Assembly (NCBI RefSeq): GCF_900114475.1
Contig: NZ_FOTE01000019.1
Span: 39,955 to 103,954 of the forward strand
DNA length: 64,000 nucleotides
Reading direction: 5' to 3'
DNA from: Paenibacillus sp. 1_12
GTDB lineage: Bacteria; Bacillota; Bacilli; Paenibacillales; NBRC-103111
A model generated the notes under the pieces. It saw nothing but the letters and a program-made list of their open reading frames with translations, did no database searches and had not been told where the DNA came from. Positions 57,342 to 64,000 of the stretch are shown in pieces. Position 1 is the stretch's first letter, and every line of letters starts with the position of its first letter. Made by a program: the position numbers and the translations under genes.

Positions 57342-58517
57342 TTAGTTGATGTCGTAGTCATAGCAGATTTGGTAAAGCTCAATTAGCTCCTGCTCAGTGG
57401 GTACCCGTTGATTGTTTCCGGGGCTTCCGCTGTTGATCGCATCAGCTGCCATCTTGGGCAATACCTGAACGAACTGCTCGGCATCGATTCCCCAGCCTCT
57501 AAGGTTTGGAATATGTAATTGCTTACATAAATGCTTAATTTCTTGGATAAATGCCTCTGCCTGTGCCTCAACCGTAAGATCACTTACATGAGGCCAAATT
57601 GTTCTGCTGATCTCAGCCATTTTGGATTCGGCAGCCGGCTTCGTGAATTCCAATACAGCAGATAACAGCATCGCATTCGAAATCCCGTGCGGTACATGGA
57701 ATAAGGCACCAATCGGTCGCGACATTCCGTGAACCAGAGTTACCGAAGCATTGGAAAAGGCCACACCAGCCATCATGGAGCCAATTGCCATCTGTTCACG
57801 GGCTTCAAGGTCTTGACCGTTAACATAGGCTGCAGGCAGGTTTTCCATGATTCGCTTAATGGCTCCTAAAGCAAACGTATCTGTAATCGGATGAGCTTTA
57901 CGGGACAAATAGGCTTCTATGGCATGGCATAATGCATCTAAACCCGTGGCAGCCGTTACATGAGGTGGGCAGGATAAGGTGAGCAATGGGTCTACAATCG
58001 CAATCTGCGGCAGCAGCTCCGGCTGAGAGATCATCATCTTCACATCATGAGTCGTATCAATAATGACCGTTACTTTCGTTACCTCCGAGCCCGTCCCGGC
58101 TGTCGTTGGAATGACAATTAAGGGTAGTGGTGGCTGCGAGAAACGGTTGTTTCCCCGATAATCTCCAATGTAACCGTCGTTATTCATCATCACCGCAACG
58201 GCCTTGGCTGTATCTATACAGCTTCCACCACCCACTGTAATGACGAAATCGCATTGCTCTCTCCGACATAGCTCCAAGCCCAAGTCCACATACGCATCGG
58301 TGGGTTCGGTGTGTACACCTGTAAATGTGGCATATGGCATAGAAATAGCATTGAGGAAGCCCTGGCACTGTGCGACAACGCCAATCTTCTCCATAATCGG
58401 ATCACTAATAATGAGTGCCTTTTTACCTAAATTCCCTGCTATAGAGCCAAGTTGTTCAAAAACACCTTGACCATAAATAATTTGCCTTGGCATATTCAAT
58501 TGATAGCCCAAATTCAT
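57342..58517 (-). CDS. Iron-containing alcohol dehydrogenase
   Basis: 391 aa, ATG 58517 with GAAGG upstream. NAD-binding part with GGGSCIDTAKAVAV and TTAGTGSEVT. Metal ligands lie in DALCHAIEAYL, HGMSRPIGALFHVPHG and the following helix, the group-III Fe-ADH pattern. Members oxidise or reduce alcohols and aldehydes (butanol, 1,3-propanediol, lactaldehyde). Single-gene unit, substrate unknown. Confidence 0.93.
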   Translation of the reverse strand: MNLGYQLNMPRQIIYGQGVFEQLGSIAGNLGKKALIISDPIMEKIGVVAQCQGFLNAISMPYATFTGVHTEPTDAYVDLGLELCRREQCDFVITVGGGSCIDTAKAVAVMMNNDGYIGDYRGNNRFSQPPLPLIVIPTTAGTGSEVTKVTVIIDTTHDVKMMISQPELLPQIAIVDPLLTLSCPPHVTAATGLDALCHAIEAYLSRKAHPITDTFALGAIKRIMENLPAAYVNGQDLEAREQMAIGSMMAGVAFSNASVTLVHGMSRPIGALFHVPHGISNAMLLSAVLEFTKPAAESKMAEISRTIWPHVSDLTVEAQAEAFIQEIKHLCKQLHIPNLRGWGIDAEQFVQVLPKMAADAINSGSPGNNQRVPTEQELIELYQICYDYDIN

Positions 58518-58588
58518 TTACGATACCTTCTTTCTGTATATTTATTCAAATTTATTAATGACATCTGGTAGTTGTCTCTTATGCATAA

Positions 58589-59056
58589 TTATCTTCCCAT
58601 GAATTCCCTTCCAATAAAATTTGAGGAAACAGCTTGTATCCCTAGTTCTTTGGACCAAATCGATAGCTGTCCAACATGATGAATTTCATGAACTACAATA
58701 TGTCTTAAAATTTCGCCCTTATAAAAAGATTTATCCATCCATGAAGGTTTAACGACTTCAAATTCCATATGAGTAGACCAATGATCAATAAGTTCTTTGT
58801 TCTCTAATCTTAGTTTGTCTGACAAATTTCTAATGTATTTCAGATTATTGTGCTCGTGATATTGTAATGCAAGATCTGGTTCATTTTTGATTGCTCTTAT
58901 CCAACTATATTCAACATCTATGATATGAAAAAGGGTTTTGAGAATGGATCCCACCCCTGCTTTTCGATCTCTTAACAATTCTACTTCAGATATTGATTCA
59001 AAAGCTTGCAACCATTCATCTCTGACCTGCCAATTGTAAGTAAATAAGGTTTTCAA
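58589..59056 (-). CDS. DinB family protein
   Basis: 155 aa, TTG start at 59056 behind AAAGGAG. It contains the metal-binding His positions of the DinB/YfiT-like four-helix bundle: HIIDVEYSW, and HIVVHEIHHVGQLS at the C-terminal helix. Several members are thiol-dependent transferases (bacillithiol or mycothiol). No specific substrate can be inferred. Confidence 0.9.
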   Translation of the reverse strand: MKTLFTYNWQVRDEWLQAFESISEVELLRDRKAGVGSILKTLFHIIDVEYSWIRAIKNEPDLALQYHEHNNLKYIRNLSDKLRLENKELIDHWSTHMEFEVVKPSWMDKSFYKGEILRHIVVHEIHHVGQLSIWSKELGIQAVSSNFIGREFMGR

Positions 59057-59099
59057 TGGGGTGCTCCTTTATTAAATGGAATGTTAACCCATCTTTGAA

Positions 59100-59750
59100 T
59101 TATTGGAAAAGTGACCTTAACCTATGGGTATCTATTTCTCCAAAATCATCTATTATCAACTCGCAGCCACTCATATCTTCGTTTACGTGTTTTAAACCTT
59201 TAAACCCAATACATTTCATTCCCGCTTGGTGAGCAGCAGTTTTACCGTTCGTTGAATCTTCAATTACAACACATTCATTGGGTTTAAGAGCTAATTCACT
59301 ACATGCTTTTAAATATATTTCAGGATCCGGTTTAGATACGGATACATCCTCGTCACAAAGACATTTATCAAATAATTGTTCAATACTGAATATATCTAAT
59401 ACAGCATTCATTCTTTTTCTTGATGCACTTGTTGCTAAAGCGGTATATATTCCATGTTCTTTTAGATCTTCTAATAGCTTTCTTACGCCCGCTACTAAAC
59501 CTATTTCCCTATATAAATTGATTTCGCGGTCTACATCATACGTGTGAATGAGTTCCGTGATATCTTGGGACAACTTGAATTCTTGCTTTATCTTTTGCCA
59601 AAATTGACGTGAACTTAAACTTCCCCACAGCTGAATCTCCTTAACAGAAAGATTACAGCCCAAATTATTTGCAGCTTCATGTAAAAGTTGACCAGCAACC
59701 GAATGAGAATCGATGATAACTCCATCCATATCAAATAGCACTGCCTTCAT
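59100..59750 (-). CDS. HAD-family phosphatase / beta-phosphoglucomutase-like
   Basis: 216 aa from ATG 59750, about 12 nt after AGGAG. The HAD motifs are complete: FDMDGVIIDS (motif I with nucleophile Asp), ATSASRKR (motif II), Lys in VSKPDPEIYL (motif III) and VIEDSTNGKTAA (motif IV). It is a subfamily IA enzyme acting on sugar phosphates. Stands 43 bp before the DinB gene in the same direction. Confidence 0.92.
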   Translation of the reverse strand: MKAVLFDMDGVIIDSHSVAGQLLHEAANNLGCNLSVKEIQLWGSLSSRQFWQKIKQEFKLSQDITELIHTYDVDREINLYREIGLVAGVRKLLEDLKEHGIYTALATSASRKRMNAVLDIFSIEQLFDKCLCDEDVSVSKPDPEIYLKACSELALKPNECVVIEDSTNGKTAAHQAGMKCIGFKGLKHVNEDMSGCELIIDDFGEIDTHRLRSLFQ

Positions 59751-59827
59751 TATACCGACTTCTCTCCTCTCTAAATGCACCTAAATCACGATTCCTCACT
59801 GACTTTTTACTGTAGATGACGCAAGGT

Positions 59828-60364
59828 CTATAGCGTATTCATTAGTTCAAACCGTCTCTTACAATCTTTGATTTCATAGTTTGTATGGCTCTTTATGGAT
59901 TCTATTAAATCACTCAGAATTACGTTGGCATTATCGAAGTCGTGCTTAGATATTTCCTTTGCATCTAACGCTTCCCCAAGCTCATCTTCATCTAAAACAT
60001 ATAAAGTCCCATCTGGAAGAAGAACCAAGTCTAGATAAAGATCATCTATATAAGGTATACCTTCATTTGTTAAACCTTGATTCTTAATGATATCAAAATA
60101 CCACTGCACTATATTTCCATGACTATCAAATGTTGTTGTCACGGAGTAACCCGATTCCTGTGGAAAATACATCAACCATTTGAATCCGTCATCAACAATA
60201 CAAATGTCCTTAGTATCATAGGTAACCAATAAAGGTTCTCTAACCTTACGTAAGTGAAGATAAGTGATGTAACCGCGATAAGAATCGTCATTCACATATA
60301 GTTGTTTATATTCTTTTTCCAAAATTCTAAGCCAGTCAGGCCGATCTGCACATTTTCTCTTCAT
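59828..60364 (-). CDS. DUF402 domain protein
   Basis: 178 aa from ATG 60364, which shares one base with the stop of the upstream GNAT gene (TGATG), so translation is coupled. GGGAG lies upstream. It contains the DUF402 pattern: YDTKDICIVDDGFKWLMYFP, then WYFDIIKNQG, YIDDLYLDLVLLPDG and LDEDEL, with acidic metal-binding residues. Members include nucleoside tri- and diphosphate phosphatases (Ntdp). Exact substrate unknown. Confidence 0.9.
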   Translation of the reverse strand: MKRKCADRPDWLRILEKEYKQLYVNDDSYRGYITYLHLRKVREPLLVTYDTKDICIVDDGFKWLMYFPQESGYSVTTTFDSHGNIVQWYFDIIKNQGLTNEGIPYIDDLYLDLVLLPDGTLYVLDEDELGEALDAKEISKHDFDNANVILSDLIESIKSHTNYEIKDCKRRFELMNTL

Positions 60365-60852
60365 CAAATATCTCCCTTCATCTTGTTCATGTAAAGTGTT
60401 TTAACCATTGTTATACTCTCACCATTTAAATCGCCTTTTGTATATCCTTTGCTTATGTAAAAACCAACAGCATCATCCCAATGGTATAACGTTTTAAGTA
60501 TAATTTTTGTATATCCTCTTTCTTCTGCTATCGTTTCTAATGCACCTATCATTTTACTTGCAAATCCGTACCTTCTGCATTCTTTCTTGACCGACATTCG
60601 GACGATTCTTCCTGTATTATCATCAACGGCGATCAATGCCCCACTACATACCACTTCATTTCGTATTAAGCCTACTAAAAATGTATTACCCTGCATTAAA
60701 TAATTGTCTATAATATTATTAAGGTCTGGATTCAGAGCTGTGCCCAAGAAACCAAAATGTTCTTCCATTCCATCCAGAATTAGTTGTTTAGCATGCATTT
60801 GTGTATGTTCATTAACAATTTCAATCGTCAAGTCGTATTGTTTCTGAACCAA
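60364..60852 (-). CDS. GNAT-family N-acetyltransferase
   Basis: 162 aa, TTG start at 60852 behind GGAGG (9 nt). The acetyl-CoA-binding part shows GRIVRMSVKKECRRYGFASKM, with the R-x2-x-G-x-A pattern, then GYTKIILKT and YISKGYTKGDL. Substrate unknown. It is translationally coupled with the downstream DUF402 gene by a one-base overlap. Confidence 0.9.
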   Translation of the reverse strand: MVQKQYDLTIEIVNEHTQMHAKQLILDGMEEHFGFLGTALNPDLNNIIDNYLMQGNTFLVGLIRNEVVCSGALIAVDDNTGRIVRMSVKKECRRYGFASKMIGALETIAEERGYTKIILKTLYHWDDAVGFYISKGYTKGDLNGESITMVKTLYMNKMKGDI

Positions 60853-60870
60853 CCTTGTTAACCTCCATCT

Positions 60871-61150
60871 CTAATAAATGAAGTGTTGTCTAAACTTTAG
60901 ATGAAACGCTTCCATTTGTGTATGACTTCTTGTGTACTCTACCTGCATTGTCAGCCTTTCCCTTGAAAGTAAATACAACATATTCATTAGCTGGAATCGT
61001 TCTACATACCATTCCCACCGGTATCTCATACTGTTCAGAGACTTCCAAACCAATAAAATATTCAAATTTGTCTTTACTCGGAATATAGTTCTCGGGATCC
61101 GTTTCCCCCTCAGGGTTCCCAGACTTTCTTGTCATCCAATAAAAATCCAA
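60871..61150 (-). pseudogene. Remnant of a GyrI-like (effector-binding domain) protein
   Basis: A minus-strand frame keeps FEYFIGLEVSEQYEIPVGMV and RTIPANEYVVFTFKGKA, which match the central strands of GyrI-like/AraC-effector-binding domains. An in-frame TAG precedes it at the 5' side, and the C-terminal W-L-P region is lost after a probable frameshift (a second frame stays open to 60871). It is too short to fold and is likely dead. It lies between two GNAT genes. Confidence 0.6.
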
Positions 61151-61166
61151 CTATATTCGCTTATCA

Positions 61167-61973
61167 TTATCCCTTTACCCATGTTGCTCTTGTATATCCA
61201 AGCTTCATACCTGTTCTTTCCATGTTTCGGAAACTAGTTGAGGCATATGATGTTTGACCAATTACCAAATCACACTTGTTACTCGCCGCTTCTGATATTC
61301 TTCTCTCTAACAATGCTCTTTGAACACCATTATTTCTGTATTCATTTAAAGTTGTCGCAAATGTTAAAGAAGCGATTCCATCATTCATGTACATCACACC
61401 TACTCCTGCAGGAATACCATTAACAAATCCAACAAAAAATTTCCAACCCTTCCGATTGAATAAAACAATATTATTATCCGCTACAAAGCCTTTTCCAGAG
61501 ACAGATAAACCTGTACCAAGACAATGTATCTCAGCATACAAATGAATTTCGTCCTCTTCCAACTCACGAATGGTAATGGACTCATTATATGTTCTTATAT
61601 ATTCGGATTGACCGTATAGTGTAGCATGAAAACCTGACTGGTAAAAACCTCGATCATGTAGCGCCTTCATTAGTTCCTTATTTGCCTTAGACGGTACAAG
61701 CTCAAATTGCAATTGACTATCCTTGCTCTCATAAAAATCAATGACTTCATCCAACAAATTAAGCTCATTAATGCTAATTCCCTTTACTGTATTAAATTGA
61801 GGCCAAGGCATTTCTTTACTATAAAGTGCTGTTGCCCCACCGAACTTCATTATTTCAATCCCCATTGGATTGCTAAGACGCTCTCTTATCGCTTTCATCC
61901 TATCGACCATATAATCGATTTCAGATTTTTCCATGGTTTCAGCAAGTTCTTTACTTAGAATTTCAATTGACAT
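61167..61973 (-). CDS. GNAT-family N-acetyltransferase (long form)
   Basis: 268 aa, ATG 61973 behind AAGGAGG. The C-terminal GNAT domain (about 135-265) includes GIASLTFATTLNEYRNNGVQ followed by RALLERRISEAA, the CoA-binding loop and helix. The N-terminal 130 residues form an extra domain of the kind seen in two-domain GNATs. Substrate unknown. Confidence 0.9.
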   Translation of the reverse strand: MSIEILSKELAETMEKSEIDYMVDRMKAIRERLSNPMGIEIMKFGGATALYSKEMPWPQFNTVKGISINELNLLDEVIDFYESKDSQLQFELVPSKANKELMKALHDRGFYQSGFHATLYGQSEYIRTYNESITIRELEEDEIHLYAEIHCLGTGLSVSGKGFVADNNIVLFNRKGWKFFVGFVNGIPAGVGVMYMNDGIASLTFATTLNEYRNNGVQRALLERRISEAASNKCDLVIGQTSYASTSFRNMERTGMKLGYTRATWVKG

Positions 61974-62193
61974 GCAATATCCTCCTTCACCACTCCCTGA
62001 AATTTATCATCCGGACCAAAAACATTCGCGGCAGGTATTTTTGTTGACTTAGTAGGCGTTAAAAAGAAATTTGGGTATCAATAACAATATGATTTTACGG
62101 ATTACTACTGCCGCCGCCATTTCCCAATCTGTAAGCCCCTGCAATCCCATCATATTCCATTTTATCATTCTAGTAAATTGCTATTCTTGTTGT

Positions 62194-62216
62194 AAAAAAG
62201 CGGCCCTCAGGCCGCT
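62194..62216 (-). terminator. Rho-independent terminator
   Basis: On the minus strand AGCGGCC and GGCCGCT form a 7-bp stem with loop TGAG, followed by six Ts including the stem end. It would stop transcripts coming from the GNAT gene at 62468-62914. Confidence 0.8.
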
Positions 62217-62374
62217 GTACAAATTGTTGAACTTTGAAAGCATGATCTTCATAAGTATGCCTGTTTTATTCATTATATAAAATGAACTAAACATCATGAC
62301 AGCAAAGAGGCGCTGCAAAAGCAGACCCCTCTTCCAATCGCTGTTGCAGCCAGATTCTTTCGATTCTTAGCCCC

Positions 62375-62399
62375 ATAGGGGTAAGAATCCGTCTGCAAA
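62375..62399 (+). repeat. 25-bp dispersed repeat, copy 2
   Basis: Identical over 25 bp to 26729-26753. Here it forms the right arm of a nearly perfect hairpin at 62363-62388 (ATTCTTA-G-CCCC against GGGG-TAAGAAT). The other copy has only part of this hairpin. Confidence 0.8.
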
Positions 62400-62467
62400 G
62401 GCGAACACTTCGTTTCTCCAGAAGGGTCCGCTTTCTCCGCTTGGGCTGTGTGTTTCTTTTGTTCATC

Positions 62468-62914
62468 TTATGTAGATAAATTCTTTTTAAAATATGTAGC
62501 GGACTCGTCATATCCTATGGCCTTGTAAAATCCGCTGGCTCTTCTCGTGGCTAGGGCAACCAGCTTGGATTCACGCTTGCATGCTTTTTCCTCAATTCGT
62601 TCCATCAAATTTTGCCCGATTTTCATTCCCCTAAAATCATCTAAAACGAATAATTCTTCCACCCAACTAATGAGTCCATTTGCATAAAAGGTTGAGTGAT
62701 GAAAAACTAGAACATACCCAACTATTCTTGATTCCGTTTCTGCGATTACAACATCAGCATTTTTATCACATAAGAGATCTTTGAATATCCTCGAGTAATC
62801 TTTCATATTTATTTTATAGCTTGTAGCAAGACTTGCAGCTAAATTAAATAGTTCCATTTCGTCTTGGAGAACTGCTTCCCTGTAATTTATATGAATGATA
62901 ATCGCTCCCTTCAA
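62468..62914 (-). CDS. GNAT-family N-acetyltransferase
   Basis: 148 aa as drawn from TTG 62914. The start is uncertain: AAGGGAG lies inside the first codons, pointing to a start around the ATT codons near 62900, since no ATG or GTG fits. The core shows VEELFVLDDFRGMKIGQNLM, the CoA-binding Q/R-x2-G-x-A/G pattern, and LATRRASGFYKAIGYDES. Substrate unknown. The repeat-containing region lies immediately downstream. Confidence 0.85.
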   Translation of the reverse strand: MKGAIIIHINYREAVLQDEMELFNLAASLATSYKINMKDYSRIFKDLLCDKNADVVIAETESRIVGYVLVFHHSTFYANGLISWVEELFVLDDFRGMKIGQNLMERIEEKACKRESKLVALATRRASGFYKAIGYDESATYFKKNLST

Positions 62915-63006
62915 AAAAGAACTTATTATATTTCTGATGTCAGTTGCGGGGGTTTTCTTCCTAGTTAACGACGATACTGCCTACTTCGAGATATTATCAA
63001 TGCTAG

Positions 63007-63465
63007 TTAATTTACATCCCCGATATATATTCGCGATTCTATTTTGTTCTTAATGATGATTCCTAATTTCTTTGGATAAAGTCTTATTTCTTCGATGGTT
63101 TCAAGCTCCACCCACTCTACGCCTACCTGGTAAGAATCCGGATTAATTCCATTGGATATATTCGTATGAGGATCCTTCAGCTGACACATAAAATAAAACT
63201 CCACCTGATGGATATTGAAATCCCATTCAGCAAACTCGTGATTCTTACCAATATATTCTCTTACATATAGTAAGTCATTGACTATGATTTCTGCACCTAT
63301 TTCCTCCATACATTCACGAAATACTGCATTTATTAATTCCTCGCCAGACTCTTGACCGCCTCCAGGAAACAAATAAAAGAATCCTTGTTCATCTTGATTC
63401 TTGGTTAATAGTACTTTGCCTTCTTGAATAATGATTGCCTTGGCTGAATTACGAATGGGTTTCAT
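63007..63465 (-). CDS. NUDIX hydrolase
   Basis: 152 aa from ATG 63465, which has AGAAGGAG 5 nt upstream; the frame extends to 63585 without another site. The NUDIX box is GGGQESGEELINAVFRECM-EEIGAEI, with the E-x2-E-E catalytic core. Typical of enzymes acting on nucleoside diphosphate derivatives. Next to the IS element. Confidence 0.9.
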   Translation of the reverse strand: MKPIRNSAKAIIIQEGKVLLTKNQDEQGFFYLFPGGGQESGEELINAVFRECMEEIGAEIIVNDLLYVREYIGKNHEFAEWDFNIHQVEFYFMCQLKDPHTNISNGINPDSYQVGVEWVELETIEEIRLYPKKLGIIIKNKIESRIYIGDVN

Positions 63466-63641
63466 CTTTTCTCCTTCTGATTTACAGTTTAGTGGTGTAA
63501 CATTTTCCGAACCCTTCTTCCTTGAAATCCCTCTGAAGATCAAGCTCTCAGGTCGTACATTCTTGGGTGACTCTCCAATGTTCATATTCCGTCAGTATCA
63601 TAATAACCCTTAATATGTTTCTCTAAAAATTTAAACGAAAC

Positions 63642-64000
63642 GGGGGTCTGTCAAATCTTTTGTGTAAACTCTTTTAAAAGACTTCTCCCCGAGGGGAGAA
63701 AAATTTTCAGCGCAGATGCTGGCCGATGCGATCTGGATAGAAAACAGACAGCTGGAGCAGCATTTGACCCCAGTTTTGGACGCGGCCTGTCCACTTTCGA
63801 GTGACGTCCATGGTGGCCAAATAGAGCATCTTTAAGAGCGCTTCGTCCGTTGGGAAGATGCTTTTTCCTTTCGTTACCTTTCGAAGCTGACGATGGTAGC
63901 TTTCAATAATGTTGGTTGTGTAAATGAGCTTGCGAATCTCTGGCGGATACTTAAAAAAGGTAGCTAGTTCATCCCAGTTATTACGCCAAGAGCGAAGGAT
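63642..64000. mobile_element. IS256-family insertion sequence (partial, cut by window edge)
   Basis: The transposase end is at 63707. Outside it, a candidate terminal inverted repeat begins around 63642-63646 with GGGGGTCTGTCAAATC. A perfect 8-bp hairpin (TTCTCCCC/GGGGAGAA) sits between the stop and the tip. The other end and target duplication are out of view. Confidence 0.7.
63707..64000 (-). CDS. IS256-family transposase, C-terminal 97 residues
   Basis: The reading frame is open to the right edge and ends at TGA 63707-63709. The visible part begins ILRSWRNNWDELATFFKYPP and contains IRKLIYTTNIIESYHRQLRK, the conserved end of IS256-family DDE transposases, with the last catalytic Glu in TTNIIES. 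The end reads SVFYPDRIGQHLR. Whether the whole gene is intact cannot be seen. Confidence 0.92.
   Translation of the reverse strand: MLRSWRNNWDELATFFKYPPEIRKLIYTTNIIESYHRQLRKVTKGKSIFPTDEALLKMLYLATMDVTRKWTGRVQNWGQMLLQLSVFYPDRIGQHLR

Larger units (their letters stand above)
61974..62467. other. 494-bp region with terminator and repeat element, no clear gene
   Basis: Holds a minus-strand terminator (62194-62216), the second copy of the 25-bp dispersed repeat (62375-62399) with a hairpin, and two short frames on the minus strand (62168-62049 and 62511-62287). Neither has a ribosome binding site or a recognised family. Confidence 0.6.

Noticed and set aside
62049..62168. 39-codon minus-strand frame (starts MIKWNMMGLQGL)
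   Set aside because: No ribosome binding site and it lies beyond a strong terminator; considered as a small peptide but not supported.
62287..62511. 74-codon minus-strand frame over the repeat element
   Set aside because: It spans the repeat hairpin and overlaps the end of the GNAT gene; Arg/Lys-rich with no ribosome binding site. More likely repeat sequence than a gene.

Overview
The window looks like chromosome of a Paenibacillus-type Firmicute. The evidence is a moderate-to-low GC content, strong AGGAGG-type ribosome binding sites, LplABC-type polysaccharide-oligomer ABC transporters paired with membrane AraC/YesN regulators, an SLH surface protein, CcpA (cre) sites, and a Zur/L31B pair. 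No rRNA, tRNA or CRISPR array is visible. Most genes are on the minus strand.

Layout. 1-12168 (minus) is a pectin locus: two ABC permeases, a solute-binding lipoprotein, a cytoplasmic GH28 enzyme and a giant secreted modular GH28 protein cut by the left edge, all downstream of a transmembrane AraC regulator. 12455-16966 (minus) is a second sugar-uptake operon (lipoprotein, two permeases, Gfo/Idh/MocA oxidoreductase) with a near-perfect cre site upstream. 17356-20612 holds a secreted GH13 amylase divergent from an AraC regulator, with another cre site between them. 20943-24068 is a 1041-residue protein carrying two complete histidine-kinase cores. 24246-30019 is an accessory stretch: a NERD-domain membrane protein divergent from an alpha/beta-hydrolase fused to a BTAD/SARP-type DNA-binding region, a YdcF protein, a DUF7002/ART-like protein and an SLH protein. 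30020-38575 holds a two-component system, an aldo/keto reductase and a heterodimeric ABC exporter. 38780-43932 holds a flavin monooxygenase plus sulfurtransferase, a decayed MarR gene, a DUF3105 membrane protein, and a zinc-response pair (rpmE2 with a Zur box, and zur). 44086-50847 is an anion or organophosphate uptake operon (GntR/HutC repressor, binding protein, fused permease, ATPase, MBL hydrolase, inositol-monophosphatase-like phosphatase) with an operator and Pho-box-like repeats in its promoter. 50922-63465 contains a beta-propeller lipoprotein, a membrane-anchored MsrAB, an AraC regulator, and a run of small enzymes (NUDIX, histidine phosphatase, Fe-ADH, DinB, HAD, GNATs, DUF402) with one decayed gene. 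The right edge cuts an IS256-family element.

The strongest candidates for something undescribed are: (1) the alpha/beta-hydrolase-BTAD fusion at 25240-26706, whose hydrolase domain has lost its catalytic histidine and so may be a ligand receptor controlling transcription, with a NERD gene divergent from it; (2) the HutC/Pho-like-controlled operon combining an ABC importer with an MBL hydrolase and an IMPase-like phosphatase, with no phosphonatase genes nearby; (3) the ART-like DUF7002 protein; (4) a Met/His-rich DUF3105 protein behind a perfect inverted repeat. Minor items include a dispersed 25-bp repeat, a 31-residue membrane peptide gene and several gene remnants.
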